Below are positions 28,929-38,061 of a stretch of DNA of 64,000 bases, piece by piece. Source of the stretch: Sulfurospirillum diekertiae (GTDB taxonomy: Bacteria; Campylobacterota; Campylobacteria; Campylobacterales; Sulfurospirillaceae); contig NZ_CP023275.1 in assembly GCF_002309535.1 (NCBI RefSeq), positions 124,001 through 188,000 on the forward strand, given 5' to 3'. The stretch's first letter is position 1; every line of letters starts with the position of its first letter. Both the position numbers and the translations under genes were made by a program. The notes beneath the pieces are model-generated. The model worked only from the letters and a program-made list of their open reading frames with translations, searched no databases and was not told the DNA's origin.

Positions 28929-30155
28929 ATGCAAAAAGTCAACAGACTTAAACCCTTTTTTGAAAATGTGGTCTTTGAGCGTGAAGATAACCACATGATC
29001 GTAAACTTTGGACCACAGCATCCAAGTTCGCATGGACAGTTACGTCTGATTTTAGAACTGGATGGCGAGAAGGTTTCAAAAGCAACCCCTGATATTGGTT
29101 ACTTGCATCGTGGTATGGAAAAGATGGCTGAAAATATGATCTACAATGAGTTTTTGCCAACGACGGATAGAATGGATTATATCGCTGCAAGTGCGAACAA
29201 TTATGGTTTTGCGTTAGCGGTGGAGACACTCATTGGTCTTGAAGTCCCAAGACGAGCTAAAGTGATTCGTATGATGATACTAGAGCTGAACCGTATCTCT
29301 TCACACCTTTTCTGGCTTGCAACGCACGCGCTTGATGTGGGAGCAATGACTATTTTCCTTTATGCTTTCAGAGAAAGAGAATATACCCTCGATTTGATTG
29401 AAGATTATTGCGGTGCTCGTTTGACGCACTCTTCAGTAAGAATTGGCGGTGTGCCTCTTGATCTTCCACAAGGCTGGATTGCAGGACTCAACAAATTTAT
29501 TAACCATTTACCCCTTGATATTGGTGATTATGAAGGGTTGTTAGACCAAAACCGTATTTGGAAAATGCGTTTGGAAGATGTTGGTGTCGTGACACCTGAA
29601 CAAGCGCAAAGCTGGGGCTGTTCTGGTCCGATGCTTCGAGGCTCTGGTATCGCATGGGATATTCGTAAAGAAGAGCCTTATGAACTTTATAATGAAGTGG
29701 AATTTGATGTGCCAGTGAGTACAACCTGCGATAGTTACGGTAGGTATAAACTGCATATGGAAGAGATGCGCCAAAGTATTCGCATCCTTAAACAGCTTAT
29801 CCCGATGTATGAGCAAACTTCTCCTGAGATCATCGCCCATGCTCCAAGTTATGTTTCTGCCCCTAAAGAGCAGATTATGACGCAAAATTATTCGTTGATG
29901 CAGCATTTTGTGTTAGTAACACAAGGTATGCGTCCACCTGTGGGTGAAGTGTATGTGGCTACTGAATCACCTAAAGGAGAGCTTGGTTTTTATATCAATT
30001 CCCAAGGCGATCCATACCCGTACCGATTGAAACTGAGAACACCAAGTTTCTTCCACACTGCATTTTTACAAGAGTTGTTAGTGGGTGAATATCTTGCCGA
30101 CGTTGTTGCGATCATTGGTAACGCAAACATCGTTTTTGGCGAAATTGACAGATAG
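28929..30155 (+). CDS. nuoD: Complex I subunit D (49-kDa, quinone site)
   Basis: 408 residues, separate from NuoC rather than fused. Landmarks: [15 protein letters not shown] with the His of the quinone pocket, [13 protein letters not shown], the Tyr in the [11 protein letters not shown] region, and the C-terminal [22 protein letters not shown] and FGEIDR. GAGAGA precedes the ATG. It forms the quinone-reduction chamber with NuoB. Confidence 0.96.
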   Translation: MQKVNRLKPFFENVVFEREDNHMIVNFGPQHPSSHGQLRLILELDGEKVSKATPDIGYLHRGMEKMAENMIYNEFLPTTDRMDYIAASANNYGFALAVETLIGLEVPRRAKVIRMMILELNRISSHLFWLATHALDVGAMTIFLYAFREREYTLDLIEDYCGARLTHSSVRIGGVPLDLPQGWIAGLNKFINHLPLDIGDYEGLLDQNRIWKMRLEDVGVVTPEQAQSWGCSGPMLRGSGIAWDIRKEEPYELYNEVEFDVPVSTTCDSYGRYKLHMEEMRQSIRILKQLIPMYEQTSPEIIAHAPSYVSAPKEQIMTQNYSLMQHFVLVTQGMRPPVGEVYVATESPKGELGFYINSQGDPYPYRLKLRTPSFFHTAFLQELLVGEYLADVVAIIGNANIVFGEIDR

Positions 30156-30163
30156 GAGAGAGA

Positions 30164-30403
30164 ATGCAACGTTATGATTTACGCCATTTGGGCGATGATT
30201 TTTACGGACGTATGCTTGAGATCATTGATGAGACTTCCTTGGGTGAGGTTTCTATCTTTATGTTTGAAATCGGTGATTTCTCTCCTATTCAAAAAAGCGC
30301 GGATGTGATTAAAGAGGCAGGCTGGACACTGATGAACTCTTTGAAGTTTAATGAAGCCGACTGGACGATTGTTGTTAAAAAAGTAAAAAGTGAAGTAGCG
30401 TAA
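30164..30403 (+). CDS. Campylobacterotan NuoE replacement
   Basis: 79 residues, soluble. It lacks the four Cys of a canonical NuoE 2Fe-2S cluster and is half its length. In Campylobacter and Helicobacter the two genes between nuoD and nuoG (Cj1575c/Cj1574c, HP1264/HP1265) encode such unrelated proteins in place of NuoE and NuoF, and NADH is not the donor. Position and size match that pair. AGGAGAGAGA precedes the ATG; the stop overlaps the next gene (TAATG). Confidence 0.85.
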   Translation: MQRYDLRHLGDDFYGRMLEIIDETSLGEVSIFMFEIGDFSPIQKSADVIKEAGWTLMNSLKFNEADWTIVVKKVKSEVA

Positions 30404-31248
30404 TGGCAACGAAGCAATTTATAAAGGGCTTAAATCAATCCAATAATGAGCAATTTGCATTTACATGTAAAGGATTTGATCTTATTATCTGTGTGGGAAC
30501 ACTGCCTTCCCGCTATGATGCAACACTTTTTGAAAACTTACGTGCTAGTGATGCTCACATGGTCTATCTTTTTACGATGGAAGACCCAACCTTGGTTGCA
30601 AAAAGTGCTTTCTTTAGCCGTTATGAAGTAGGTTCAGAAGAGGGTGTATTTGCACTTTTAGCAAAAAGTTTTCTTTTACATGTAAAGATTCCAGAGCATA
30701 TCAAAAACTATTTTGAAGAGCTTGATGAAGGGTATATCAGCGCTGAGAGTAATCTTGGTGAAGAAGAAATTGAAGAGATTGAAGCGTTGTATCAAGAGGC
30801 GAGTCATGTGTTGTTAGTGTTAGGAGAGGATCTTGTATGTCATCCAAGAGCTTCTGCTATAGCGCACCTTGCAGGATTAATCGCAAAGTATGGCAAAGCA
30901 AAGTTATTGGTTGTAGGTAGCACACCTGAAATGATCGTAACATCTAAGAGTGAAACTGCATTAGATGAGGTTGCAGAGTTAAAAAGCTTTGATGGGGTTG
31001 TTGTCTATCAATGCCCTATAACAAAAGCGGATGAAGAGCAACTTCTCATAGGTTCCGCCCAGTTTCAAATGGCAGCCAAAGTACAAAATAGCGATAAAAT
31101 CAGTGTGACTATCAACCAAGAGGTCTATCCTCGCACCTTTGTACGCGACGATAGTTTAAAAGGCGTGATCGCTTTAATGCCCTGTGCGAAAGCGGATTCG
31201 AGCTATCCCTACCATGTAGTAAAAATAGTGAAGGCAGAAGTGCAATGA
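30403..31248 (+). CDS. Campylobacterotan NuoF replacement
   Basis: 281 residues. No FMN- or NADH-binding glycine-rich motifs and no NuoF 4Fe-4S Cys cluster are visible, so it is not a NADH dehydrogenase flavoprotein. Position after the small NuoE-like gene matches HP1265/Cj1574c, thought to form the docking site for a low-potential donor such as flavodoxin. Residues 25-40 and 140-200 have a Rossmann-like alternating pattern, echoing part of NuoG's C-terminal domain. Two iterated palindromes lie in this gene. Confidence 0.82.
   Translation: MATKQFIKGLNQSNNEQFAFTCKGFDLIICVGTLPSRYDATLFENLRASDAHMVYLFTMEDPTLVAKSAFFSRYEVGSEEGVFALLAKSFLLHVKIPEHIKNYFEELDEGYISAESNLGEEEIEEIEALYQEASHVLLVLGEDLVCHPRASAIAHLAGLIAKYGKAKLLVVGSTPEMIVTSKSETALDEVAELKSFDGVVVYQCPITKADEEQLLIGSAQFQMAAKVQNSDKISVTINQEVYPRTFVRDDSLKGVIALMPCAKADSSYPYHVVKIVKAEVQ
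30460..30471. repeat. Iterated palindrome TTTACATGTAAA, copy 8
   Basis: Exact copy in the NuoF-replacement gene near codon 20, read Phe-Thr-Cys-Lys. Confidence 0.9.
30675..30686. repeat. Iterated palindrome TTTACATGTAAA, copy 9
   Basis: Exact copy in the same gene 215 bases further on, in the other permitted frame: Leu-His-Val-Lys. Confidence 0.9.
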
Positions 31249-33722
31249 GCGATGTTTTAATAACCATAGATGGAAAACAGTGTACCGCCCAAGAGGGTGA
31301 ATACGTTTTAGGCGTTGCGCGCAGAAATGATATTTTTATTCCCGCGCTCTGTTATGTGACCAACTGTTCGCCAACGCTTGCATGTCGTTTGTGTTTGGTG
31401 GATATTGATGGCAAAAGGGCGTACAGTTGTAATGCGCGTGCTAAAGAGGGTATGAACGTTATCACCAAAACAGAGGAAATAGAAAAAGAGCGTCGTGCGA
31501 TTATGGAGATCTACGACATTAACCACCCATTAGAGTGTGGTGTGTGCGACCAAAGCGGTGAATGTGAACTTCAGAACTACACCTTGCATATGGGTGTAGA
31601 TAGCCAACATCACTGCATTGCCGACACACATCGCCCGACGAAACAGTGGGGTAAAATCCATTATGACGCATCGTTATGTATTGTGTGTGAGCGTTGTGTC
31701 ACGGTCTGTAAAGACATGATCGGCGAATCAGCGCTTAAAACCGTTCCTCGCGGTGGGGCTGAGCTTGATAAGGCATGGAAAGATAAAACCGAAAAAGACG
31801 CCTATGCGATGTGGAATAAACTTCAAAAGTCCATCATCGGGATCGCCAGTGGCGCTGAAACCTTAGACTGTACGCAGTGTGGCGAATGTACCGCCGTATG
31901 CCCTGTGGGTGCACTCGTAGGTTCAGACTTCCAATACACTTCCAACGCGTGGGAACTGAAAAAAATTCCAGCGTCCAATCCTCACAGTTCAGATTGTTCA
32001 CTTCTTTATTACGATGTCAAACACACGAGTATTAGTAACCCTTCGCCAAAAATTTATCGCGTCAATAGTGACCATAATTACGCACCGCTTCATGCGGCAG
32101 CACGTTATGGCTTTGACTTCCAAAATGAGGTTACATGTAAAGATGAAAACACCTTTACTAAAGCAGTTGAACTGCTTCAAACCAAAGTCGACACCATTGT
32201 TTTTGATAGTTACATGACCAATGAAGAAGCACTGATTTTACAAAAACTCAAAGAAAAATTTGGCTTTAAATTAATCAATGAAGATGCCAAAGCGTATCAA
32301 AACTTCCTCAAACATTTTGCAAGCACTGCGGGCACAAGCTTGTACGGTGGTGATTTAAAAAGTATTGCTGAAAGCAATTTTGTGGTGAGTTTTGGGACAG
32401 CGATTAAAACCGATAGCCCCAATGCGGGTTATGCGATGAACAATGCGATTGGTATGAACAAAGGTGCTGGAATTTATTTCCACCCTGTGGCTGATCCTAT
32501 CGTTGCGGGTTATTCTAAAAACCTACTCAGCATCACCCATAAAATTGGTGCTGAAGAAGCCATTGCTTACCTCTTACTTGATCTTTTTGGAGACAAAGAA
32601 GCGATGCCAAAAAGTGTTGTGGAATATTTGGCAACTTTTCACACTATAGAGACAAAAACCATTCAAGAGAGCGTCAAAGAAGAGATCAAAGAGATGGTCA
32701 AAGACGAAGAGAGTGGTGAGGAAAAAGAGGTTGTTAAGACCATCACGAAAATGGTGGATAAAGAGATCGAAGTTGACACCAATGCGCTGGTTGAAATGAT
32801 TGGCGCGGAAGCGGATTTGGTTGAAAAAATTACCAAGCTTTTGGATAAAAAAGATAGCTTTAGTTTGATCGCGGGTGAAGATTTGTACAACCATCCACGA
32901 GCGGAAAATATCGCCAAACTGTTAGGCTTGATCGAGCGATTTACCGCATTTAAATTGGTCATTATCCCATCACGTACCAATACACTCGGTGTTTCACTGA
33001 TTTGTGATTTAGATGAACAAAAAGGTAACTTTACACTAGGTTACAATGTTAAAGGCGACTTTACTCTAAGCGCTCTTGGTAAGGGTGATTTGGATATGCC
33101 AGCCCTTAATCAACAAGAGGGAACGTTTACATCGATGAATAAACGCGTGGTCCCAACCAATGCGGCATTGCCATTTAAAGGCTATTGTCTCAATGATATT
33201 GCCAACGCTTTGGGTTTAGAAACAGAGTGGACGATTGATTACACGCCGTATTTGCCTCTTGACAAAGGTTTTAAAGCAGAGAAATTTGATGCTTTACCCA
33301 ATCGTTTTGAAAACGATGGCACTGAAAATCGTGGCTACGTATTGACTGCGCAAACCTTTACATGTAAAGATGATGTAGCGCCAATAGAAAGCTTTACATG
33401 TAAAGAGGGCGATGTGGTGTACAGAGCTAACCCAGTGCATCAGTTTAGTGCCTTTACGAACAAAGCGCATCAACTTAATGAGGCGGGTGCACTGTATGTA
33501 TCTACAGCTTTCTTAGAAGCTAAAAATCTTCACGATGGTGCGATAGTGACATTGGAAAATGATGAAGGTATAAAATTGCCAATTGCCATTAAAGAAGAAA
33601 AAATGATTGATGGACTCATTGCCTACCTTCCGACATTTGATACAAAAATTGATACCGCGCCGTTTTTTAAAGAGGGTTACCGCTTTGCTCACGTCGCGAT
33701 TAAAGGAGTTGAACATGCTTGA
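31245..33722 (+). CDS. nuoG: Complex I subunit G (iron-sulfur subunit)
   Basis: 825 residues. N-terminal clusters: 2Fe-2S Cys set in ALCYVTNCSPTLACRLC and SCNAR; His/Cys set HPLECGVCDQSGECE; then two ferredoxin-like sets CIVCERCVTVC and CTQCGECTAVCPVGAL. The C-terminal molybdopterin-oxidoreductase-like part is diverged. A strongly charged segment rich in Glu, Lys and Val spans about residues 465-515 and looks like a solvent-exposed insertion. Three palindrome copies occur in it. With no NuoF flavin site upstream, electrons probably enter NuoG directly from the replacement subunits. Confidence 0.94.
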   Translation: MSDVLITIDGKQCTAQEGEYVLGVARRNDIFIPALCYVTNCSPTLACRLCLVDIDGKRAYSCNARAKEGMNVITKTEEIEKERRAIMEIYDINHPLECGVCDQSGECELQNYTLHMGVDSQHHCIADTHRPTKQWGKIHYDASLCIVCERCVTVCKDMIGESALKTVPRGGAELDKAWKDKTEKDAYAMWNKLQKSIIGIASGAETLDCTQCGECTAVCPVGALVGSDFQYTSNAWELKKIPASNPHSSDCSLLYYDVKHTSISNPSPKIYRVNSDHNYAPLHAAARYGFDFQNEVTCKDENTFTKAVELLQTKVDTIVFDSYMTNEEALILQKLKEKFGFKLINEDAKAYQNFLKHFASTAGTSLYGGDLKSIAESNFVVSFGTAIKTDSPNAGYAMNNAIGMNKGAGIYFHPVADPIVAGYSKNLLSITHKIGAEEAIAYLLLDLFGDKEAMPKSVVEYLATFHTIETKTIQESVKEEIKEMVKDEESGEEKEVVKTITKMVDKEIEVDTNALVEMIGAEADLVEKITKLLDKKDSFSLIAGEDLYNHPRAENIAKLLGLIERFTAFKLVIIPSRTNTLGVSLICDLDEQKGNFTLGYNVKGDFTLSALGKGDLDMPALNQQEGTFTSMNKRVVPTNAALPFKGYCLNDIANALGLETEWTIDYTPYLPLDKGFKAEKFDALPNRFENDGTENRGYVLTAQTFTCKDDVAPIESFTCKEGDVVYRANPVHQFSAFTNKAHQLNEAGALYVSTAFLEAKNLHDGAIVTLENDEGIKLPIAIKEEKMIDGLIAYLPTFDTKIDTAPFFKEGYRFAHVAIKGVEHA
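32131..32140. repeat. Iterated palindrome core, copy 10
   Basis: TTACATGTAA with G before and A after, in nuoG; read Val-Thr-Cys-Lys. Confidence 0.85.
33357..33368. repeat. Iterated palindrome TTTACATGTAAA, copy 11
   Basis: Exact copy in nuoG, read Phe-Thr-Cys-Lys (QTFTCKDD). First of a close pair. Confidence 0.9.
33393..33404. repeat. Iterated palindrome TTTACATGTAAA, copy 12
   Basis: Exact copy 36 bases, thus exactly 12 codons, after copy 11 and in the same frame: Phe-Thr-Cys-Lys again (ESFTCKEG). Confidence 0.9.
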
Positions 33723-34707
33723 AACAGCCGTTGTGGTTGAAACCATTGTCAAAGCCGTAATCGTTGTGTCCATTGTGGCAGCTATGGCAGGATTTGCGAC
33801 GTTTATTGAGCGAAAAGTCTTAGCCTTTATGCAACGACGTCTTGGACCTATGAATGTGGGACCATATGGTTTGTTACAACTTGCCGCCGATGGTATTAAG
33901 CTCTTCACCAAAGAAGACATTATCCCACAAAATGCAGTTAAGCCCATCTTTATGATTGCGCCTGTCATTGCAGCAGTCACAGCATTCGTAGCAATGGCTG
34001 CAGTGCCTTATTTTCCAGAATTTACGCTTTTTGGCTATGTGATTCATCCGATTATCTCAGACATTAACGTAGCGCTTCTTTATGTTATGGGTGTGGCATC
34101 GGTGGGAATTTATGGACCGCTACTTGCTGGTATGAGCAGTGCCAACAAATGGTCACTTTTAGGTGCTGCACGTGCCGTAGTACAGATGCTTTCGTTTGAA
34201 GTCGTGAGTGGTTTGTCGGTGCTTGCTCCGATTATGCTGATAGGTTCTCTTTCTTTAATCGATATCAATGACTATCAAGTCGGGGGCATGAGCCATTGGC
34301 TGATTTGGAAACAACCTCTAGCCTTTATTCTTTTTGCAATGTCAGGATTTATGGAAACGAATCGTGCACCCTTTGATACAATAGAATTTGAAGCTGAAGT
34401 CGTTGCAGGCTATGCAACGGAGTATTCAGGAATGCGTTGGGGTCTCTTTTTTATTGGAGAATATGCCAATATGATTACGATTTCGGTACTCGTAAGTATC
34501 GTCTTTATGGGTGGTTACAATCCGATTTGGTTTATCCCTGGCTCTCTTGCAATGCTCGTGAAAGTTTCTCTATGGATTTTTATTTTCTTGTGGGTAAGGG
34601 CAGCATGGCCACACATTAGACCCGATCAATTGATGTGGGTCTGTTGGAAAGTGTTGATGCCTTTAGCCGTAGTCAATATCTTGATTACGGGCTTTGTGCT
34701 GATTTAG
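33715..34707 (+). CDS. nuoH: Complex I subunit H
   Basis: 330 residues from ATG 33715, seven bases after AAAGGAG and overlapping the nuoG stop by 8 bases; the longer reading from 33607 lies inside nuoG. Eight membrane helices. Family motifs: FIERKVLAFMQRRLGPMNVGPYG, LQLAADGIKLFTKED and MSGFMETNRAPFDTIEFEAEVVAGY. Joins the quinone chamber to the proton-pumping arm. Confidence 0.95.
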   Translation: MLETAVVVETIVKAVIVVSIVAAMAGFATFIERKVLAFMQRRLGPMNVGPYGLLQLAADGIKLFTKEDIIPQNAVKPIFMIAPVIAAVTAFVAMAAVPYFPEFTLFGYVIHPIISDINVALLYVMGVASVGIYGPLLAGMSSANKWSLLGAARAVVQMLSFEVVSGLSVLAPIMLIGSLSLIDINDYQVGGMSHWLIWKQPLAFILFAMSGFMETNRAPFDTIEFEAEVVAGYATEYSGMRWGLFFIGEYANMITISVLVSIVFMGGYNPIWFIPGSLAMLVKVSLWIFIFLWVRAAWPHIRPDQLMWVCWKVLMPLAVVNILITGFVLI

Positions 34708-34716
34708 GAGGCGAGG

Positions 34717-35331
34717 ATGGAACTAAAAGATTTTACACAACGAAATTGTGCCCCTGGATATATCTTTTTTGAGGGTGAAAATGTACCTGAAAATGGTTGG
34801 CAAGCTTTTAAGAAAGTGGTAAAAAGAAGCCTAAAAGGTGAGCTTTTTGTGGGGCTTTGGATTGTATTTCGAGAGATGATTCGTTTTGATATTCATACGA
34901 TTCAGTATCCTGCCCAAAAATATGAGATGAGCCCACGTTATCGTGCTATTCATCGCTTACTTCGCCTATTTGAAAGTGGCAGTGAACGCTGCATCGGGTG
35001 TGGGTTGTGTGAGAAAATTTGTATTTCAAATTGTATTCGCATGGACACACACATTGATGAAAAAAGCCGTAAAGTGGTGAGTGAGTACAGCATTAACTTC
35101 GGGCGGTGCATCTTTTGCGGGTATTGCGCTGAAGTGTGTCCTGAACTTGCGATTGTACACGGGGTAGAGTATGAAAATGCCAGCGAGCAACGAGCTCATT
35201 TTGGCCTTAAAGAGGATATGTTAACACCACTTGATACTTTTAAAGCCAAACAACAAAAAGAGTTTCCAGGATTTGGTGCATTAAGTGATAATGCCGATGA
35301 CAATGTAAAACAAACACCATTAGCGTATTGA
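34717..35331 (+). CDS. nuoI: Complex I subunit I (2x 4Fe-4S)
   Basis: 204 residues. Two ferredoxin-type motifs carry clusters N6a and N6b: CIGCGLCEKICISNC and CIFCGYCAEVCPELA. Between them sits a short linker; the C-terminal tail of about 45 residues is polar. AGGAGGCGAGG precedes the ATG. It wires NuoG to NuoB. Confidence 0.95.
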   Translation: MELKDFTQRNCAPGYIFFEGENVPENGWQAFKKVVKRSLKGELFVGLWIVFREMIRFDIHTIQYPAQKYEMSPRYRAIHRLLRLFESGSERCIGCGLCEKICISNCIRMDTHIDEKSRKVVSEYSINFGRCIFCGYCAEVCPELAIVHGVEYENASEQRAHFGLKEDMLTPLDTFKAKQQKEFPGFGALSDNADDNVKQTPLAY

Positions 35332-35338
35332 GGTAGCC

Positions 35339-35893
35339 ATGTATGAAATTATAGCGTTTTATGTTTTTGCCACACTCACCATCGGTATGTTTGGAATTGT
35401 GGTGATGAGCTCTAACGCACTCTATGCCATGAGTGCCTTAGCCGGTGGAATGATTTTTATCTCAGGTTTCTTTTTTATTTTAGATGCCGAGTTCTTAGGA
35501 GTGGTTCAAATCGTCGTTTATTCGGGTGCGATTATGGCTCTGTACGCATTTGGTATGATGTTTTTTGATACAACTCGTGATGTCAGTGAAAAAATGCGTT
35601 CCAAAAAAATTGCCTATACGCTTTCTGTAATCAGTGCAATTTTAGTCGTGACGATTTTGTGTGCACCGTTAGCATCTGAAGAGATTGAAGCCATGTATCC
35701 ATCCATTGACACTGTTGGTAATGTACAAATGATCGGTGTGGTTCTCTTTACCAAATATTTAGTTCCATTTGAGTTAGCGGCTATTATGCTTTTAGTAGCA
35801 ATGATTGCGGGTATTGTGCTTGCGAGTAAGCGCATGGATGAATACTTAGCTATGGAAGAGAATGAAATCGAATATCCAAAGGAGACTAAATGA
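35339..35893 (+). CDS. nuoJ: Complex I subunit J
   Basis: 184 residues, five membrane helices. The broken third helix region EFLGVVQIVVYSGAIMALYAFGMM with the conserved Tyr and Gly matches NuoJ. GAGGTAGCC precedes the ATG; its stop overlaps nuoK (ATGA). Confidence 0.94.
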   Translation: MYEIIAFYVFATLTIGMFGIVVMSSNALYAMSALAGGMIFISGFFFILDAEFLGVVQIVVYSGAIMALYAFGMMFFDTTRDVSEKMRSKKIAYTLSVISAILVVTILCAPLASEEIEAMYPSIDTVGNVQMIGVVLFTKYLVPFELAAIMLLVAMIAGIVLASKRMDEYLAMEENEIEYPKETK

Positions 35894-36192
35894 TCACCTT
35901 AACACATTACCTTGTATTAGCAGGTATTTTATTTTCCATTGGGCTTGTCGGTGTGATGCGACGAACCAACCTTTTAATGCTTTTCTTCTCAACAGAGATT
36001 TTATTGAATGCCATTAATGTTGGCTTTGTAGCAGTTTCAAAATACTATGGAGATCTTACCGGACAAATGTTCGCTTTTTTTATTATTGCGGTTGCCGCAA
36101 GTGAAGTAGCTGTTGGTCTTGGACTTCTGATTTTGTGGTATAAACGCAACGGTTCAGTAGATCTTAATAACCTTCAGACGATGAAAGGCTAG
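35890..36192 (+). CDS. nuoK: Complex I subunit K
   Basis: 100 residues, three membrane helices, normal length. Conserved Glu residues in the second and third helices appear in FFSTEILLNAINVGFVA and AVAASEVAVGLGLLI, positions needed for proton transfer in the family. Confidence 0.95.
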   Translation: MITLTHYLVLAGILFSIGLVGVMRRTNLLMLFFSTEILLNAINVGFVAVSKYYGDLTGQMFAFFIIAVAASEVAVGLGLLILWYKRNGSVDLNNLQTMKG

Positions 36193-36194
36193 GT

Positions 36195-38051
36195 ATGGAA
36201 AACTATCTTTATACAGCACTTTTTGCCCCTTTAGTAAGCTCTTTGTTTGTGGCTCTTTTTGCGGCACGTCCAAAGATGCTCATTACGGGAATTATTGCTT
36301 CTTTACTTATTGCTACATCAATGGTTGCATCTTTTGTTTTATTGATCAATGTGAACACCTATGGCCCTTTACATGTAACGATGATGGACTGGATTGCAGC
36401 TGGTAATCTAGAGGTTCCTTTCGGCTTTGTTGTAGACGAAGTTTCCGTGATTATGATGGTGACTGTAACCTTGGTTTCAACCATTGTTCATGTTTATTCA
36501 ATTGGATATATGGATCATGACAAAAGTTTTAACCGTTTTTTCTCTTACCTGTCAGCCTTTGTTTTTTCAATGATGATTTTGGTTATGAGTGATAACTTTG
36601 TAGGTCTTTTTATCGGATGGGAAGGTGTGGGTCTTTGTTCATGGTTACTCATTGGTTTTTGGTACGAAAGGCACTCCGCTTCTTGGGCAGCTAATGAAGC
36701 ATTTATTATGAACCGCATCGCCGATCTTGGAATGCTTATGGGGCTTTTCCTGATTTATTGGACTGTTGGCTCATTTCAATACGATGATGTTTTTGCGAGT
36801 GTCAAAACGATGGATCCGGTACTTCTTGCAACGATTGGATTATTTTTATTCATCGGTGCAATGGGTAAATCAGCGCAGTTTCCACTCCATACATGGCTTG
36901 CCGATGCGATGGAAGGTCCAACGCCAGTTTCTGCTTTGATTCATGCGGCAACGATGGTAACAGCAGGTGTTTATTTGGTTATTCGCTGTGGTGAAATGTA
37001 TACATTGATTCCAGATGTTGGCTTTGCCATCGCATCTTTAGGCGCTTTTGTAGCCGTTTTTGCCGCATCCATGGCACTTGTCAATAATGATCTTAAACGT
37101 ATCATCGCCTACTCAACCCTTTCACAGCTAGGGTACATGTTTGTAGCAGCAGGATTGGGTGCTTATTGGATTGCACTGTTTCATTTAATGACACACGCTT
37201 TCTTTAAATCGCTGCTCTTTTTAGGTGCAGGTAACGTTATGCACGCGATGCACGATGAATTGAACATCAAAAAGATGGGTGGTTTGTATGGTTCCATGAA
37301 AGCAACGGCTATCTTAATGAGTGTAGCTTCTGTAGCATTGGCAGGAATTTACCCATTTGCAGGATTTTTTTCCAAAGATAAAATTTTAGAAGTTGCCTTC
37401 AATGAAGGTGCATATTTTTTATGGTTTGCACTCTTTATAGGAGCGGGATTGACCGCCTTTTACAGTTTTCGTTTAGTAATGCTCGTTTTCTTCGGAGAGA
37501 AAGAGTATGTGAAATACGGTTTACATCCACATGATGCACAACCCTTTGTTATTTATGCGATGCTTCCATTAGGACTTTTAGCGGTTGTTGCAGGCTTTTT
37601 AGAGCATACCTTTGAAGGTTTTGTAACTCGCCTTTTAGCACAGTATGAAATTCACATTGCACACGGGACGGAAGCACTGCTAATTGCTGGAACATTAGGC
37701 ATTGCCCTTAGCGGTATTGCCTTTGCTGTTTTTATGTACAAACGTGGAGGTTTTCCAAAGTCATGGGAAGGGAGTATAGGTTATAAGTTACTCAGTAATC
37801 AATACTACATACCTAAACTATATGAACTTTACATTATGCGTCCTTTTACTTCTATTGCACGATTTGCATGGTTGAAAATAGATACAAAGATTGTGGATTT
37901 TACAGTGGATTTAATTGCTAAAATAGTGTATTCAACAGGGCAAAATGCCAGGAAAATGCAAAGCGGAAATCTTTCTGATATGCTCAGATGGATGGTTGTA
38001 GGTATGGTTGTTTTACTTGCTCTTGCACTTTTTTATAGACCAATGGTGTAG
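36195..38051 (+). CDS. nuoL: Complex I subunit L (antiporter-like)
   Basis: 618 residues with the antiporter fold and a long C-terminal lateral helix followed by an end anchor. Channel residues are in contexts such as LFIGWEGVGLCSWLLIG (Glu), GAMGKSAQFPLHTWLADAMEGPTPVSALIHAATMV (Lys and His; within about residues 220-255) and THAFFKSLLFLGAG. A palindrome copy sits near codon 58. Confidence 0.96.
   Translation: MENYLYTALFAPLVSSLFVALFAARPKMLITGIIASLLIATSMVASFVLLINVNTYGPLHVTMMDWIAAGNLEVPFGFVVDEVSVIMMVTVTLVSTIVHVYSIGYMDHDKSFNRFFSYLSAFVFSMMILVMSDNFVGLFIGWEGVGLCSWLLIGFWYERHSASWAANEAFIMNRIADLGMLMGLFLIYWTVGSFQYDDVFASVKTMDPVLLATIGLFLFIGAMGKSAQFPLHTWLADAMEGPTPVSALIHAATMVTAGVYLVIRCGEMYTLIPDVGFAIASLGAFVAVFAASMALVNNDLKRIIAYSTLSQLGYMFVAAGLGAYWIALFHLMTHAFFKSLLFLGAGNVMHAMHDELNIKKMGGLYGSMKATAILMSVASVALAGIYPFAGFFSKDKILEVAFNEGAYFLWFALFIGAGLTAFYSFRLVMLVFFGEKEYVKYGLHPHDAQPFVIYAMLPLGLLAVVAGFLEHTFEGFVTRLLAQYEIHIAHGTEALLIAGTLGIALSGIAFAVFMYKRGGFPKSWEGSIGYKLLSNQYYIPKLYELYIMRPFTSIARFAWLKIDTKIVDFTVDLIAKIVYSTGQNARKMQSGNLSDMLRWMVVGMVVLLALALFYRPMV
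36369..36378. repeat. Iterated palindrome core, copy 13
   Basis: TTACATGTAA with flanks T and C near the start of nuoL; read Leu-His-Val-Thr in a periplasmic-loop-like segment. Confidence 0.85.
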
Positions 38052-38061
38052 GGAGTAGGGC

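Noticed and set aside
28948-29906. Antisense open frames across nuoD
   Set aside because: They are mirror frames of a strongly conserved gene and have no start signals.
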